Shown: positions 50,955-61,642 of the stretch, in pieces
Layout of the letters: every line of letters starts with the position of its first letter
Position numbering within the stretch: the stretch's first letter is position 1
Source: Burkholderiales bacterium C2
Lineage (GTDB): Bacteria; Pseudomonadota; Gammaproteobacteria; Burkholderiales; Burkholderiaceae_C
DNA: 64,000 nucleotides
Direction: 5' to 3'
Assembly (NCBI GenBank): GCA_005503085.1
Contig: SCOI01000013.1
Coordinates: forward strand, 62,001 to 126,000
The notes under the pieces: model-generated
Seen by the model: the letters and a program-made list of their open reading frames with translations, nothing else
Databases searched by the model: none
Told to the model about the DNA's origin: nothing
Made by a program: the position numbers and the translations under genes

Positions 50955-51536
50955 ATGGAAGCCTTTCTCGTCTCGACCGGCATCGTGGCCCTCGCCGAAA
51001 TCGGGGACAAGACCCAGCTCTTGGCCTTTTTGCTGGCCGCGCGCTTTCGCAAGCCGCTGCCGATCTGCCTGGGCATCCTGATCGCCACGGCGGTCAACCA
51101 TGCCGGCGCCGGTGCGCTGGGCGCCTGGATCACCACCCAGCTGAGCCTGCAGACGCTGCGCTGGGGCCTGGGCCTGGGCTTTCTGGCGATGGCCATCTGG
51201 ACCCTGATCCCCGACAAGATCGATGAAGAGGAGGAGGGCGGCAAGGGCCTGAAACTCGGCGTGCTGGGCACCACCATCGTGGCCTTCTTCCTGGCCGAGA
51301 TGGGCGACAAGACCCAGATCGCCACCGTCGCGCTGGCCGCGCAGTTCCAGGCCTTTGTGGCCGTGGTGGCCGGCACGACGCTGGGCATGATGATCGCCAA
51401 TGTGCCGGCCGTGCTGCTGGGTGATCGCATCGCCGGCCGCATCCCGGTGCGCCTGGTGCATGGCATCGCGGCGCTGATCTTTGCGGTGATCGGGGTGGCG
51501 ACCTTGGCTGGCGCTGGTGCCAGTTTCGGCTTCTGA
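50955..51536 (+). CDS. UPF0016/GDT1 (TMEM165)-family Mn2+/Ca2+ transporter
   Basis: A 193-residue six-helix protein with the two family signatures EIGDKTQLLAF and EMGDKTQIATV in inverted repeats, joined by an acidic loop (DEEEEGG). Bacterial members export manganese. The riboswitch in the leader fits that role. It occupies a single-gene unit. GTGGAG lies about 10 nt upstream of the ATG. Confidence 0.92.
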   Translation: MEAFLVSTGIVALAEIGDKTQLLAFLLAARFRKPLPICLGILIATAVNHAGAGALGAWITTQLSLQTLRWGLGLGFLAMAIWTLIPDKIDEEEEGGKGLKLGVLGTTIVAFFLAEMGDKTQIATVALAAQFQAFVAVVAGTTLGMMIANVPAVLLGDRIAGRIPVRLVHGIAALIFAVIGVATLAGAGASFGF

Positions 51537-51608
51537 CGAGGGGATGGTCGGGCTGAGCCGCGCGGGCTATAAACCGGGCAGGCCCCAAGACCTGCGGAGA
51601 CAAGCGCC

Positions 51609-53183
51609 ATGCAAGAAGCCCCCTTCTTCCCCATCATCTATGTCCGCGGCTATGCGATGACCGAGGGCGAGCGCGACGAGACGGCGGCCGATCCCTTCTG
51701 CGGCTTCAATCTCGGCTCTACCGTCTACCGCGCCAGCACCGACAAACGCGACCCGCCGAAGAAGTTTGTCTTCGAGTCGCCGCTGCTGCGGCTGGCGGCC
51801 GAGTTCGGCTATGGCGATGTCTACGAGAACGGCCTGGGCATCACCGATCCCGACTGGCAGCCGCGCGCCGGCCACACCGGCCTGCCGGCCCGTTCGGTCA
51901 TCATCTACCGCTACTACGACAGCGGCTCCAGCCTGTTCGGCGACGGCAAGCCGCGCGATATCGAGGACTACTCGCGCGGCCTGTCCGAGCTGATCCTGCG
52001 GGTGCGCGAGCTGGTGGTGGCGCAGGAGGGCATCGCGGCCAAGGACTTCCGCTGCTATCTGGTCGCGCACTCGATGGGTGGCCTGGTGGTGCGCGGCTTC
52101 ATCCAGAACCCGGCGCTGGGCAGCGACGAGGCACGCCATGCGGTCGACAAGATCTTCACCTATGCGACCCCGCATAACGGCATCCAGCTGGCCGGCCTGA
52201 AGGTGCCCGGCTGGTTGTCCTTCAACGACATCAACAACTTCAACCACGAGCGCATGGCCGGCTACCTGAATATGCAGGCGGTCTACAAAAAGCACCAGCG
52301 GGTCGACTTCCTGCCGCAGGAGGCGTTTCCGATCGAGCGCATCTTCTGCATGGTGGGCACCAACCGCAATGATTACGAGGCCGGCATGGGTATCTCGCGC
52401 GCCTTTGCCGGCAATGGCAGCGACGGCCTGGTCAAAGTCGAGAATGCCTCGGTCTGGGGTGTCGACAAGCAGCTCAATGTCACCAAGACCTGCGCCACCG
52501 CCTATTGCTACCGCGCCCACTCGGGCTACTACGGCATCGTCAACAGCGAGGAGGCCTACCAGAACCTGTCGCGCTTTCTGTTCGGCGATGTGCGGGTCGA
52601 CATCTGGATGCAGGTCGACGAAGTGCGGCTGCCGCAGAAGATCGAGGCCGAAGCCGATGTGCAGGCGCTCTACCAGTTCGAGCTGATGGCGCGGCCGCGC
52701 GGCAAGCGCTGGTTCCTGAGCCGCCGCACCACCGAGGAGGACTCGCCCGCCTGCCGCACCCACCAGCAGCTGAGCCAGCAACAGGCCAGCGGTGGCAATA
52801 TGGTCTATCTGTCCAGCGTCTTCCTGGCCAACCGCGCCAAGATCAGCAGCCATGACCGCACGCTGGCCTATGCGATGGACGTCGGCGTGCGCGTGCCCGA
52901 TTACCAGGTCAACAAGCGCTTCTGGCCCGACCAGCATTTCGAGGGCAGCCACCTGTTTCGCGACAGCCTGCTGATCTCGCTGGAGCCGCCGATCAGCGCG
53001 GGCGGCGACTGGCGCATCCTGCACAGCTGGGAGAGCCAGCGCATCGGTGTGGCGACCCAGGCCCTGACCTATGAGGCGGTCAAGGGCGGCGGCATTCGCA
53101 TCGAGGTGGAACTGCCGGCCGGCAGCAACAAGCCCGGCATCTCGGGCAAGGTGCTGCTGACCGTGTCGGCGTGGAATACCTGA
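51609..53183 (+). CDS. Alpha/beta-hydrolase lipase/esterase-like protein with C-terminal beta domain
   Basis: 524 residues. The N-terminal half has IIYVRGYAM, lid-like inserts, and the lipase elbow VAHSMGGLVVRG. The C-terminal half (from about 330: VDIWMQVDEVRLPQKI...) is a beta-rich domain of unknown role. No signal peptide is evident. The catalytic Asp and His cannot be placed with certainty. It starts 72 bp after the transporter gene and converges on glpK. Confidence 0.8.
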   Translation: MQEAPFFPIIYVRGYAMTEGERDETAADPFCGFNLGSTVYRASTDKRDPPKKFVFESPLLRLAAEFGYGDVYENGLGITDPDWQPRAGHTGLPARSVIIYRYYDSGSSLFGDGKPRDIEDYSRGLSELILRVRELVVAQEGIAAKDFRCYLVAHSMGGLVVRGFIQNPALGSDEARHAVDKIFTYATPHNGIQLAGLKVPGWLSFNDINNFNHERMAGYLNMQAVYKKHQRVDFLPQEAFPIERIFCMVGTNRNDYEAGMGISRAFAGNGSDGLVKVENASVWGVDKQLNVTKTCATAYCYRAHSGYYGIVNSEEAYQNLSRFLFGDVRVDIWMQVDEVRLPQKIEAEADVQALYQFELMARPRGKRWFLSRRTTEEDSPACRTHQQLSQQQASGGNMVYLSSVFLANRAKISSHDRTLAYAMDVGVRVPDYQVNKRFWPDQHFEGSHLFRDSLLISLEPPISAGGDWRILHSWESQRIGVATQALTYEAVKGGGIRIEVELPAGSNKPGISGKVLLTVSAWNT

Positions 53184-53198
53184 GGCTGGGGCAGCGCC

Positions 53199-54692
53199 TC
53201 AGCTTGCACAAGCCTGCCGCACCGCCCGTTCCCAGTTCGCCATCAGCTCGGCCGCTCGCTCGCGCGGCATCGTCGGGCGGAACACCCGCTCGGCCTGCCA
53301 GTTGCCGCTCAGCGCATCGAGATTGCTGTACAGGCCCGAGGACAGGCCGGCCAGATAGGCCGCGCCCAGCGCCGTGGTCTCGATGACCTTGGGCCGCACC
53401 ACCGGGATGCCCAGCAGATCGGCCTGGAACTGCATCAGCAGATTGTTGACGCAGGCACCACCATCGACGCGCAGCTCCGAAACCGGCGCGCCGCCGGCGG
53501 CCACCGCGTCGCGGCTCATCGCCAGCAGCAGGGCCGCGCTCTGGAAGGCGATGCTCTCCAGCGCCGCGCGGGCGATATGGGCGACGGTAGAGCCGCGTGT
53601 CAGGCCGACGATGGCGCCGCGCGCCTCGGCGTTCCAGTAGGGCGCACCCAGGCCGGTGAAGGCCGGCACGAACATCACGCCTCCGGCATCCGGCACGCTC
53701 TCGGCCAGGCCCTGCACCTCGCCGCTGCCCTTGATCGCCTGCAAGCCGTCGCGCAGCCATTGCACGACCGCGCCGCCGATGAAGACGCTGCCCTCCAGCG
53801 CGAACTCCGGTGTCGTGCTCGCCTGCGCGGCGCTGGTGGTGATCAGGCCGTTGCCCGAGGTCTGGAACTGCGCGCCGGTGTGCATCAGCATGAAGCAGCC
53901 GGTGCCATAGGTGTTCTTGGCCATGCCGGCCTTGAAGCAGGCCTGGCCGAACAGTGCGCTCTGCTGGTCGCCGGCGATGCCGCCAATCATGATCTCGGCG
54001 CCCAGATGGGCGGCGCTGACGCGGCCGAACTCGAAGGCCGAGGGATGGACCTCGGGCAGCACCGCGCGCGGGATGTCGAGCAGGGCCAGCAGCTCATCGT
54101 CCCACTCGTTCTTGTGCACATTGAACAGCATGGTGCGGGCCGCATTGCTGACATCGGTCGCATGGACGCGGCCGTCGGTCAGCTGCCAGACCAGCCAGCT
54201 GTCTATCGTGCCGAAGGCCAGCTCGCCGCGCTCGGCCTGTTCGCGTGCGCCGGCCACGTTGTCGAGAATCCACTTCAGCTTGGTGCCGGAGAAGTAGGCA
54301 TCGATCACCAGGCCTGTCTTGCGCTGCACCAAGGGGGTCAGGCCTTGTTCGCGCAGCGCGGCGCAGGTCGGCTCGGCGCGGCGGTCCTGCCAGACGATGG
54401 CGTGATAGATCGGCTGCCCGGTCTTGCGGTTCCAGACCACGGTGGTCTCGCGCTGATTGGTGATGCCCAGAGCCTTGATGTCGACGGCTTTCAGGCCCGC
54501 CTTGGCCAGCACCTCGCGGGCGGTGGCCAGCTGGCTGTGCCAGATCTCTAGCGCGTCGTGCTCGACCCAGCCGGGCTGAGGATAGATCTGGCGGAACTCG
54601 CGCTGCGCCATCGCGACGATATGGCCCTCGGCGTCAAAGACGATGGAGCGGGAGCTGGAGGTGCCCTGGTCCAGGGCGAGCAGATAGGTCAT
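53199..54692 (-). CDS. glpK: Glycerol kinase
   Basis: A 497-residue FGGY kinase: [57 protein letters not shown] and the C-terminal [21 protein letters not shown]. It makes sn-glycerol-3-phosphate from glycerol and ATP. The start at 54692 ([11 protein letters not shown]) agrees with the family. It is downstream of glpR by 19 bp on the same strand, so both form one operon divergent from glpD. Confidence 0.96.
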   Translation of the reverse strand: MTYLLALDQGTSSSRSIVFDAEGHIVAMAQREFRQIYPQPGWVEHDALEIWHSQLATAREVLAKAGLKAVDIKALGITNQRETTVVWNRKTGQPIYHAIVWQDRRAEPTCAALREQGLTPLVQRKTGLVIDAYFSGTKLKWILDNVAGAREQAERGELAFGTIDSWLVWQLTDGRVHATDVSNAARTMLFNVHKNEWDDELLALLDIPRAVLPEVHPSAFEFGRVSAAHLGAEIMIGGIAGDQQSALFGQACFKAGMAKNTYGTGCFMLMHTGAQFQTSGNGLITTSAAQASTTPEFALEGSVFIGGAVVQWLRDGLQAIKGSGEVQGLAESVPDAGGVMFVPAFTGLGAPYWNAEARGAIVGLTRGSTVAHIARAALESIAFQSAALLLAMSRDAVAAGGAPVSELRVDGGACVNNLLMQFQADLLGIPVVRPKVIETTALGAAYLAGLSSGLYSNLDALSGNWQAERVFRPTMPRERAAELMANWERAVRQACAS

Positions 54693-54711
54693 GGCTTGGT
54701 TGTCCCGTCGT

Positions 54712-55476
54712 TCAGTCGGCCAGCACCAGTTCGACGCCGGCATCGGCCAGCAACGTGGGGTAGGGCTCGGGCGGCGACTCGTCGGTAAAGAGTAAATCGA
54801 TCTGCGGCAGCCGCGCCACCTCGGCCATCGCCGGGCGGTTGAACTTGCTGTGGTCGGCGGCCAGCCAGACCTCGCGCGAATGCTCGATGATGGTCCGCGC
54901 CACCATCACCTCGCGGTAGTCGAAGTCGCGCAGCGAGCCGTCGCTCTCGATGCCCGAGATGCCGATCAGGCCGATGTCGACCTTGAACTGGCGGATGAAG
55001 TCCACCGCCGCCTCGCCGACCACGCCGCGGTCGCGCTGGCGCACCGTGCCGCCCACCATCACCAGCTCGCAGTCGGGGTTGTCGCTGAGGATGGTGGCGA
55101 CATTCAGATTGTTCGTGATCACCCGCAGGCCCTTGTGGTGCAGCAGCTCGCGCGCCACCGCCTCGGTGGTGGTGCCCAGGTTCAGGATCAGCGAGCAGCC
55201 GGCCGGGATGCGCGCCGCGATCGCGCGCGCGATGCGCGCCTTGCCATCGGCCTGCAAGGCCTGGCGCTGGCGGTAGGCGATGTTCTCGGTGGTCGAGGCG
55301 GGCACGCGCACGCCGCCGTGGAAGCGCGCCACCAGGCCGGCCTCGGCCATGCGCTGCACATCGCGGCGCACGGTCTGCAAGGTCACGCCGAATTTCTCGG
55401 CCAGGGCCTCGACGCTGACCGAGCCGCGTGCGCGCACTTCCTGCAGCAAATCGTTCTGGCGGGGATTCGGAATCAT
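54712..55476 (-). CDS. glpR: DeoR-family glycerol-3-phosphate repressor
   Basis: A 254-residue DeoR-type repressor: the N-terminal HTH contains [24 protein letters not shown], and the C-terminal DeoRC sensor domain has [10 protein letters not shown] and [15 protein letters not shown]. It should release DNA on binding glycerol-3-phosphate. It sits between glpK and glpD, and the intergenic region to glpD holds four or more CGAAC-type elements. The start at 55476 fits the conserved N-terminus. Confidence 0.93.
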   Translation of the reverse strand: MIPNPRQNDLLQEVRARGSVSVEALAEKFGVTLQTVRRDVQRMAEAGLVARFHGGVRVPASTTENIAYRQRQALQADGKARIARAIAARIPAGCSLILNLGTTTEAVARELLHHKGLRVITNNLNVATILSDNPDCELVMVGGTVRQRDRGVVGEAAVDFIRQFKVDIGLIGISGIESDGSLRDFDYREVMVARTIIEHSREVWLAADHSKFNRPAMAEVARLPQIDLLFTDESPPEPYPTLLADAGVELVLAD

Positions 55477-55526
55477 GGGATGGCGAGCGCGTCGACGCAC
55501 TTTTTTGGGGTGTGGGCGAGCCTAAA

Positions 55527-55640
55527 GCGAACTAAAACGAACCGTCACAGGGGTTTTCCCTCAGATGAAACGCACCAAAACGAGCTAAAAAGAAAAAAGA
55601 AGAACAGAATAGCGAACTCATTGAACCCGCTTTTGTTCGC
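55527..55640. promoter_or_regulatory. Candidate GlpR operator array between glpR and glpD
   Basis: The repeats AAAGCGAAC and AAAACGAAC (centres 10 bp apart, 55524-55542), AAACGCACC and AAACGAGCT (10 bp apart, about 55568-55586), GCGAAC (55612-55617) and inverted GTTCGC (55635-55640) lie in the 177-bp divergent promoter. GlpR sites of other bacteria contain TTCG/CGAA half-sites. The last inverted pair lies directly before the glpD Shine-Dalgarno. Confidence 0.6.
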
Positions 55641-55653
55641 CAGGAGACTCGCT

Positions 55654-57273
55654 TTGACCGCCAATCCATCGACCGCCCCGAGTGCCATGCCGCAGGCCGC
55701 GCCGGACCGCTACGACGTGCTCGTCGTCGGCGGCGGCATCAATGGTGCCGGCATTGCCCGCGACCTGGCCGGGCGTGGCTGGCGGGTGCTGCTGGCCGAG
55801 CGCGACGACTTCGCGGCCCACACCTCGTCCTCGTCGACCAAGCTGATACACGGCGGCCTGCGCTATCTGGAGTACTACGAGTTCTCGCTGGTGCGCAAGG
55901 CGCTGCAGGAGCGCGAGGTGCTGCTGAAGAGCGCCCCCCACATCATGTGGCCGCTGCGCTTCGTGATGCCGCATGACGCGGCGATGCGGCCGGCCTGGAT
56001 GATACGCATCGGCCTGTTCCTCTACGACCACCTGGCGCGTCGCGAGGTGCTGCCGGGCTCCACCGGGGTGAACCTGCGGACCTCGCCGGTCGGCAAGCCG
56101 CTGAAGCCGAGCTATACCCGTGGCTTTGTCTATTCCGACGGCTGGGTCGACGACGCCCGCCTGGTGCTGCTGAATGCGCTCGATGCGCGCGAGAAGGGCG
56201 CCGAGTTGCTAACGCGCAGCATGGTCACGGCCGTGCAGCGCGACGCGGAGGGCTGGACCGCGACGATTGCCACGCCCACCGGCGAGCGCACCGTGCGCAC
56301 CCGCGCCCTGGTCAACGCCGCCGGCCCCTGGGCCGAGAGCTTTCTGCGCGGCATTGCGCGGCCGGCGCGCGGTGAGGCACTGGCGACCAAGAGCCTGCGC
56401 CTGGTCAAGGGCAGCCACATCATCGTCAAGCGCTGCTTCGAGCACGACCACGCCTACATCTTCCAGAATCCCGACAAGCGCATCATCTTCGCGATCCCCT
56501 ACGAGGGCGACTACACGCTGATCGGCACCACCGATGTCGAGCTGCCTCCGGATGCCTTGGCAGGCGCTACACCCGAAACACGCAAGGCCAGGATCGACGA
56601 GAACGAGATCGCCTATCTGTGCGAGCAGGCCAGCCGCTACTTCGCCAAGCCCGTCACCCGCGAGGATGTGGTCTGGAGCTATGCCGGCGTGCGCCCGCTG
56701 CTCGACGACGCCTCGGGCGATCCCTCGGCCGTCACACGCGACTACCTGCTGGAGACCAACACCCAGGGCGCGCCGCTGCTCTCCGTCTGGGGCGGCAAGA
56801 TCACGACCTTCCGCAAGCTGGCCGAGGATGCGGCCGATATGGTCGGCGGCATGCTCGGTCAAGGTCCGGCATCCGGGCGCAAGCCCTGGACCGAGCACGC
56901 CCATCTGCCGGGCGGCGATCTGTCGTCCTGGATCGGCGCGGCGCAGCGTCCCGACACCGACTTTGAGCGCCTGGTGGCGGCGGTGCTCAAGCGCCATGCC
57001 TATCTGCCGCCGGCGCTGGCGCGCCGCCTGAGCCGGGCCTATGGCGCGCGGATTTCGCGCGTGCTGGGCGGCGCTGCCAGCCTGGCCGAGCTGGGGCAAG
57101 AGGTGGCGCCGGGACTGTTCGACATCGAGCTGCGTTATCTGCAGCGCGAGGAATGGGCCCGCAGCGCCGACGACGTGCTGTGGCGCCGTTCCAAGCTGGG
57201 CCTGCATTACACCGAAGCCCAGCGCGCCGCCGTGGCCGCCTGGTTCGAGACCAATACCGTTGGGAAAGACTGA
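55654..57273 (+). CDS. glpD: Aerobic glycerol-3-phosphate dehydrogenase
   Basis: A 539-residue membrane-associated flavoenzyme: the FAD motif VVGGGINGAGIARDLAGRG, then STKLIHGGLRYLEYYEF, LVNAAGPWAE and YAGVRPLLDD. It oxidises sn-glycerol-3-phosphate to dihydroxyacetone phosphate, passing electrons to quinone. The start is TTG at 55654 because CAGGAG is exactly 7 nt upstream; ATG 55687 would trim 11 residues. It is the first gene of glpDSTPQUV. Confidence 0.95.
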   Translation: MTANPSTAPSAMPQAAPDRYDVLVVGGGINGAGIARDLAGRGWRVLLAERDDFAAHTSSSSTKLIHGGLRYLEYYEFSLVRKALQEREVLLKSAPHIMWPLRFVMPHDAAMRPAWMIRIGLFLYDHLARREVLPGSTGVNLRTSPVGKPLKPSYTRGFVYSDGWVDDARLVLLNALDAREKGAELLTRSMVTAVQRDAEGWTATIATPTGERTVRTRALVNAAGPWAESFLRGIARPARGEALATKSLRLVKGSHIIVKRCFEHDHAYIFQNPDKRIIFAIPYEGDYTLIGTTDVELPPDALAGATPETRKARIDENEIAYLCEQASRYFAKPVTREDVVWSYAGVRPLLDDASGDPSAVTRDYLLETNTQGAPLLSVWGGKITTFRKLAEDAADMVGGMLGQGPASGRKPWTEHAHLPGGDLSSWIGAAQRPDTDFERLVAAVLKRHAYLPPALARRLSRAYGARISRVLGGAASLAELGQEVAPGLFDIELRYLQREEWARSADDVLWRRSKLGLHYTEAQRAAVAAWFETNTVGKD

Positions 57274-57276
57274 ACG

Positions 57277-58359
57277 ATGCAACTCGATATGCAGGGCATC
57301 AGCCACCGGGTCGGTGCGGCGACGCACCTCTACCCGCTGGACCTGAAGCTGCAAACCGGCGCGGTCACCGTGCTGCTGGGCGCGACCCAGGCCGGCAAGA
57401 CCACCTTGATGCGATTGATGGCGGGCCTGGACCGGCCCACCGTCGGCCGGGTGATGGCCGACGGCGTCGACGTGACCGGCGTCGCGGTGCGCGAGCGCAA
57501 TGTCGCTATGGTCTATCAACAGTTCATCAACTACCCGTCGATGACGGTGCGCGACAACATCGCCTCGCCGCTGAAACTGCGTGGTGGAATGGACCGCGCC
57601 GCGATTGCCAAGCAGGTCGACCAACTGGCCGAGCGCCTGCACATCGAGATGCATCTGGACAAGCTGCCGGCCCAGCTCAGCGGCGGCCAGCAGCAGCGTG
57701 TGGCGCTGGCCCGCGCGCTGGCCAAGAACGCCCCGCTGATGCTGCTCGACGAGCCTCTGGTCAATCTGGACTACAAGCTGCGCGAAGAGCTGCGCGAGGA
57801 ACTGAGCCAGCTCTTCGCCGTCGGCGGCTCCACCGTGGTCTACGCCACCACCGAGCCGGCCGAGGCCTTGCTGCTGGGCGGCTACACGGCCGTGATGGAT
57901 GCCGGCGAGCTGCTGCAGTACGGGCCGACGGCCGAGGTCTTCCACCGCCCGGCCTCGCTGCGCGTGGCCCGTGCCTTCAGCGATCCGCCGATGAATCTGC
58001 TGCCGGCCACCGGCCAGGGCGGCCGCATTGACTTGATGCCGGGCCTGGCCCTGGAGCTGGCGGCCGAGATGCCGATTTCAGGTCCGGTGACGGTGGGCGT
58101 GCGCGCCAGCGCGCTGCGCGTGCAGACCCGTCCGGGCGATATCGCGATCCAGGGCAGCGTCGAGCTGGCCGAGATCTCGGGCTCCGACACCTTTGTCCAT
58201 GTGCACAGCGAGCTCGGCTCCCTGGTGGCCCAGCTGACCGGCGTGCATTACTTCGACCTGGGTGCGCCGATCACGCTGTACCTGCAGGCCGCGCAGGCCT
58301 ATGTCTTCGGTGCCGACGGCGCGCTGATGCTGGCTCCCGACAGAAAGGCTGGCCACTGA
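57277..58359 (+). CDS. glpS: Glycerol ABC importer ATPase GlpS
   Basis: A 360-residue MalK/UgpC-type ATPase. The Walker [10 protein letters not shown] is slightly unusual; signature LSGGQQQR, Walker [13 protein letters not shown], and a C-terminal TOBE-type domain are present. Together with the GlpT ATPase it forms a heterodimer. The gene order matches the glpSTPQUV importer of Rhizobium leguminosarum. It starts 3 bp after glpD and overlaps glpT by one base. Confidence 0.9.
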   Translation: MQLDMQGISHRVGAATHLYPLDLKLQTGAVTVLLGATQAGKTTLMRLMAGLDRPTVGRVMADGVDVTGVAVRERNVAMVYQQFINYPSMTVRDNIASPLKLRGGMDRAAIAKQVDQLAERLHIEMHLDKLPAQLSGGQQQRVALARALAKNAPLMLLDEPLVNLDYKLREELREELSQLFAVGGSTVVYATTEPAEALLLGGYTAVMDAGELLQYGPTAEVFHRPASLRVARAFSDPPMNLLPATGQGGRIDLMPGLALELAAEMPISGPVTVGVRASALRVQTRPGDIAIQGSVELAEISGSDTFVHVHSELGSLVAQLTGVHYFDLGAPITLYLQAAQAYVFGADGALMLAPDRKAGH

Positions 58360-59476
58360 TGGCACGCATCGACCTCGACCTAGCCCACGCCTACAAACCC
58401 AACCCTCAGCAGGACAGCGACTACGCGCTGCTGCCGCTGAAGATGAGTTTCGATGATGGCGGCGCCTATGCCTTGCTGGGGCCCTCGGGCTGCGGCAAGA
58501 CCACCATGCTCAACATCATCTCCGGCCTGGTCCAGCCCTCGCATGGCACGGTGACCTTCGACGGCCGCGATGTCACCCGGCTGTCACCGCAGGCGCGCAA
58601 TATCGCCCAGGTGTTCCAGTTCCCGGTGATCTACGACACGATGACGGTGGCCGAAAACCTGGCCTTCCCGCTGAAGAACCGCGGCGTCGCGCCCGAGAAG
58701 ATCAAGGCCCGAGTCGGCAAGATCGCCGAGATGCTGGAGATGAGCGGCCAGCTGAACCAGCGCGCCGCCGGCCTGACGGCGGATGCCAAGCAGAAGATCT
58801 CGCTGGGCCGCGGCCTGGTGCGCGAGGACGTGTCGGCGGTGCTGTTCGACGAACCGCTGACCGTGATTGACCCGCATTTGAAATGGCAGCTGCGGCGCAA
58901 GCTCAAGCAGATCCATCACGAGCTGAAGCTGACCCTGATCTATGTGACCCACGACCAGGTCGAGGCGCTGACCTTTGCCGACCAGATCGTCGTGATGACG
59001 CGCGGCCGCGCGGTCCAGGTCGGCAGCGCCGATGCGCTGTTCGAGAAGCCCCAGCATATGTTTGTCGGCAACTTCATCGGCTCGCCGGGCATGAACTTTC
59101 TGCCGGGCCGTTTCAAGGCCGGCGTGCTGCAGATCGCCGGGCAAGACCTGGCCCTGGACTTCGGCGTGCTGTACCAGCAGCTGGAGCGCGCCGGCGAGTT
59201 CACGCTGGGCGTGCGGCCCGAGTATGTGGAGCTGGTCGGCGAGGGGGCGGCCGGCGCGCTGCGCGCGACGGTGGCCAAGGTGCAGGACATCGGCACCTAC
59301 TGGCTGATCAGCGCCCGCGTCGGTGAGGTTGACATCAAGCTGCGCCTGAATGCGCAGGACCGCCCGCCCACCGCCGGCGACGCGGTCTGGCTGCAGGTGC
59401 TGGGAACGCACACCTGCTTCTACGGCCGCGATGAGCAGTTGCTCAACGGTCACCACCCCAAGCAAGAGGCTCATCA

Positions 59477-59480
<4 letters not shown>
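58359..59480 (+). CDS. glpT: Glycerol ABC importer ATPase GlpT
   Basis: A 373-residue second ATPase. Walker A GPSGCGKTT and Walker B VLFDEPLTVIDPH are intact, but the ABC signature reads LTADAKQKISLGRGL in place of LSGGQ, so only one of the two composite ATP sites would be canonical. This degenerate signature is, as I recall it, typical of this subfamily. TOBE-like domain at the C-terminus. Name note: this is not the GlpT antiporter of E. coli. Confidence 0.9.
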
Positions 59481-60353
<873 letters not shown>

Positions 60354-60361
<8 letters not shown>

Positions 60362-61166
60362 GCGCCGCTTTAAGAAGAGATCCCTCTTCCTGATCGCCTA
60401 CCTGCTGTTCGCTCTGCTGCCCATCTACTGGATGGTCAATATGAGCTTCAAGACCAACGAGGAAATCCTCTCGAGCTTCAGCTTCTTCCCGGACAACTTC
60501 ACCTGGGCCAACTACGTCACGATCTTCACCGATCCCTCCTGGTACTCGGGCTATATCAACAGCCTGATCTATGTGGGCATCAACACGGTGATCTCGATCA
60601 GCGTGGCGCTGCCGGCCGCCTACGCCTTCAGCCGCTACTCGTTCCTGGGCGACAAGCATGTGTTTTTCTGGCTGCTGACCAACCGGATGACACCGCCGGC
60701 GGTGTTTCTCTTGCCCTTCTTCCAGCTCTACACGACGATGGGCATGATGGACACGCACATCGCGGTGGCGCTGGCCCATCTGCTGTTCAATGTGCCGCTG
60801 GCGGTGTGGATCCTGGAGGGCTTCATGAGCGGCATCCCGCGCGAGATCGATGAGACCGCCTATATCGACGGCTACAGCTTCCCGCGCTTCTTCGTGACCA
60901 TCTTCCTGCCGCTGATCAAGGCCGGCGTCGGCGTCGCGGCCTTCTTCTGCTTCATGTTCTCGTGGGTGGAACTGCTGCTGGCCCGTACCCTGACCAGCGT
61001 CAACGCCAAGCCCATCGTCGCGACCATGACCCGCACCGTCAGCGCCTCCGGCATGGACTGGGCCACCTTGGCCGCCGCCGGCGTGCTGACCATCGTGCCG
61101 GGCGCCATCGTGATCTGGTTTGTCCGCCACTACATCGCGAAGGGTTTCGCGATGGGCCGCGTTTGA
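60354..61166 (+). CDS. glpQ: Glycerol ABC importer permease GlpQ
   Basis: A 270-residue MalG/UgpE-type permease with six helices and the EAA-type loop DETAYIDGYSFPRFFVTIFLPL. It overlaps glpP by 8 bp and is followed at 10 bp by glpU. It is unrelated to the phosphodiesterase called GlpQ in enterobacteria. Confidence 0.9.
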
Positions 61167-61176
61167 GGAGCCGCTG

Positions 61177-61485
61177 ATGTTTGAATGGATGTACTGGACC
61201 ACGCCGGTGGCGGTGTTCTTCGTCTGCATCGTGCTGATGCTGGCCGGCATGACGGTGTGGGAGCTCAAGTCGCCCACCGTGATGCGCAAGGGCTTTCTGC
61301 CGATGAAGACCACGCGCGGTGACCGGCTCTTCATTGGCCTGCTGACGGCCGCCTATATCAACCTGGCCTTTGTCGGCCTGTCCGGCCGCATGGCCGAGTG
61401 GTGGGCGCTGGAGAGCGATCCCAGCATCTGGATCAGCTTCGTGATCTCGATGGCGGTGCTGGCCCTGATCATGCGCAAGGGCTGA
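61177..61485 (+). CDS. glpU: DUF2160 small membrane protein (GlpU)
   Basis: A 102-residue integral membrane protein with three hydrophobic helices (VAVFFVCIVLMLAGMTVW, FIGLLTAAYINLAFVGLSG, SFVISMAVLALIM). DUF2160 proteins lie in the same place in glycerol importer operons of rhizobia and other proteobacteria; function unknown, possibly an accessory membrane subunit. GAGGAG lies 6 nt before the ATG. Confidence 0.85.
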   Translation: MFEWMYWTTPVAVFFVCIVLMLAGMTVWELKSPTVMRKGFLPMKTTRGDRLFIGLLTAAYINLAFVGLSGRMAEWWALESDPSIWISFVISMAVLALIMRKG

Positions 61486-61496
61486 GCGCGGACCGA

Positions 61497-61601
61497 GGGC
61501 AAGCCCTGCGGCTTGCCCGACGCTGTGCGAAGGATCGGGCGCCTGCAAGCGCCCGAGCTAGACGGGTTTGATGGATTCGGCCCCCTCCTCCCCCGGGGCC
61601 G
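61497..61601 (+). other. Three consecutive hairpins between glpU and glpV
   Basis: Arms GGGCAAGCC/GGCTTGCCC (61497-61518), TCGGGCGC/GCGCCCGA (61535-61556) and CGGCCCC/GGGGCCG (61578-61601). None has a T tract. Stacked hairpins between importer genes and the binding-protein gene are typical of transcript processing or attenuation that sets the higher level of the binding protein. Confidence 0.55.
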
Positions 61602-61642
61602 CATCACGCTGTTCGGGGGATTCATCAGAGGAGACAAGAGTA

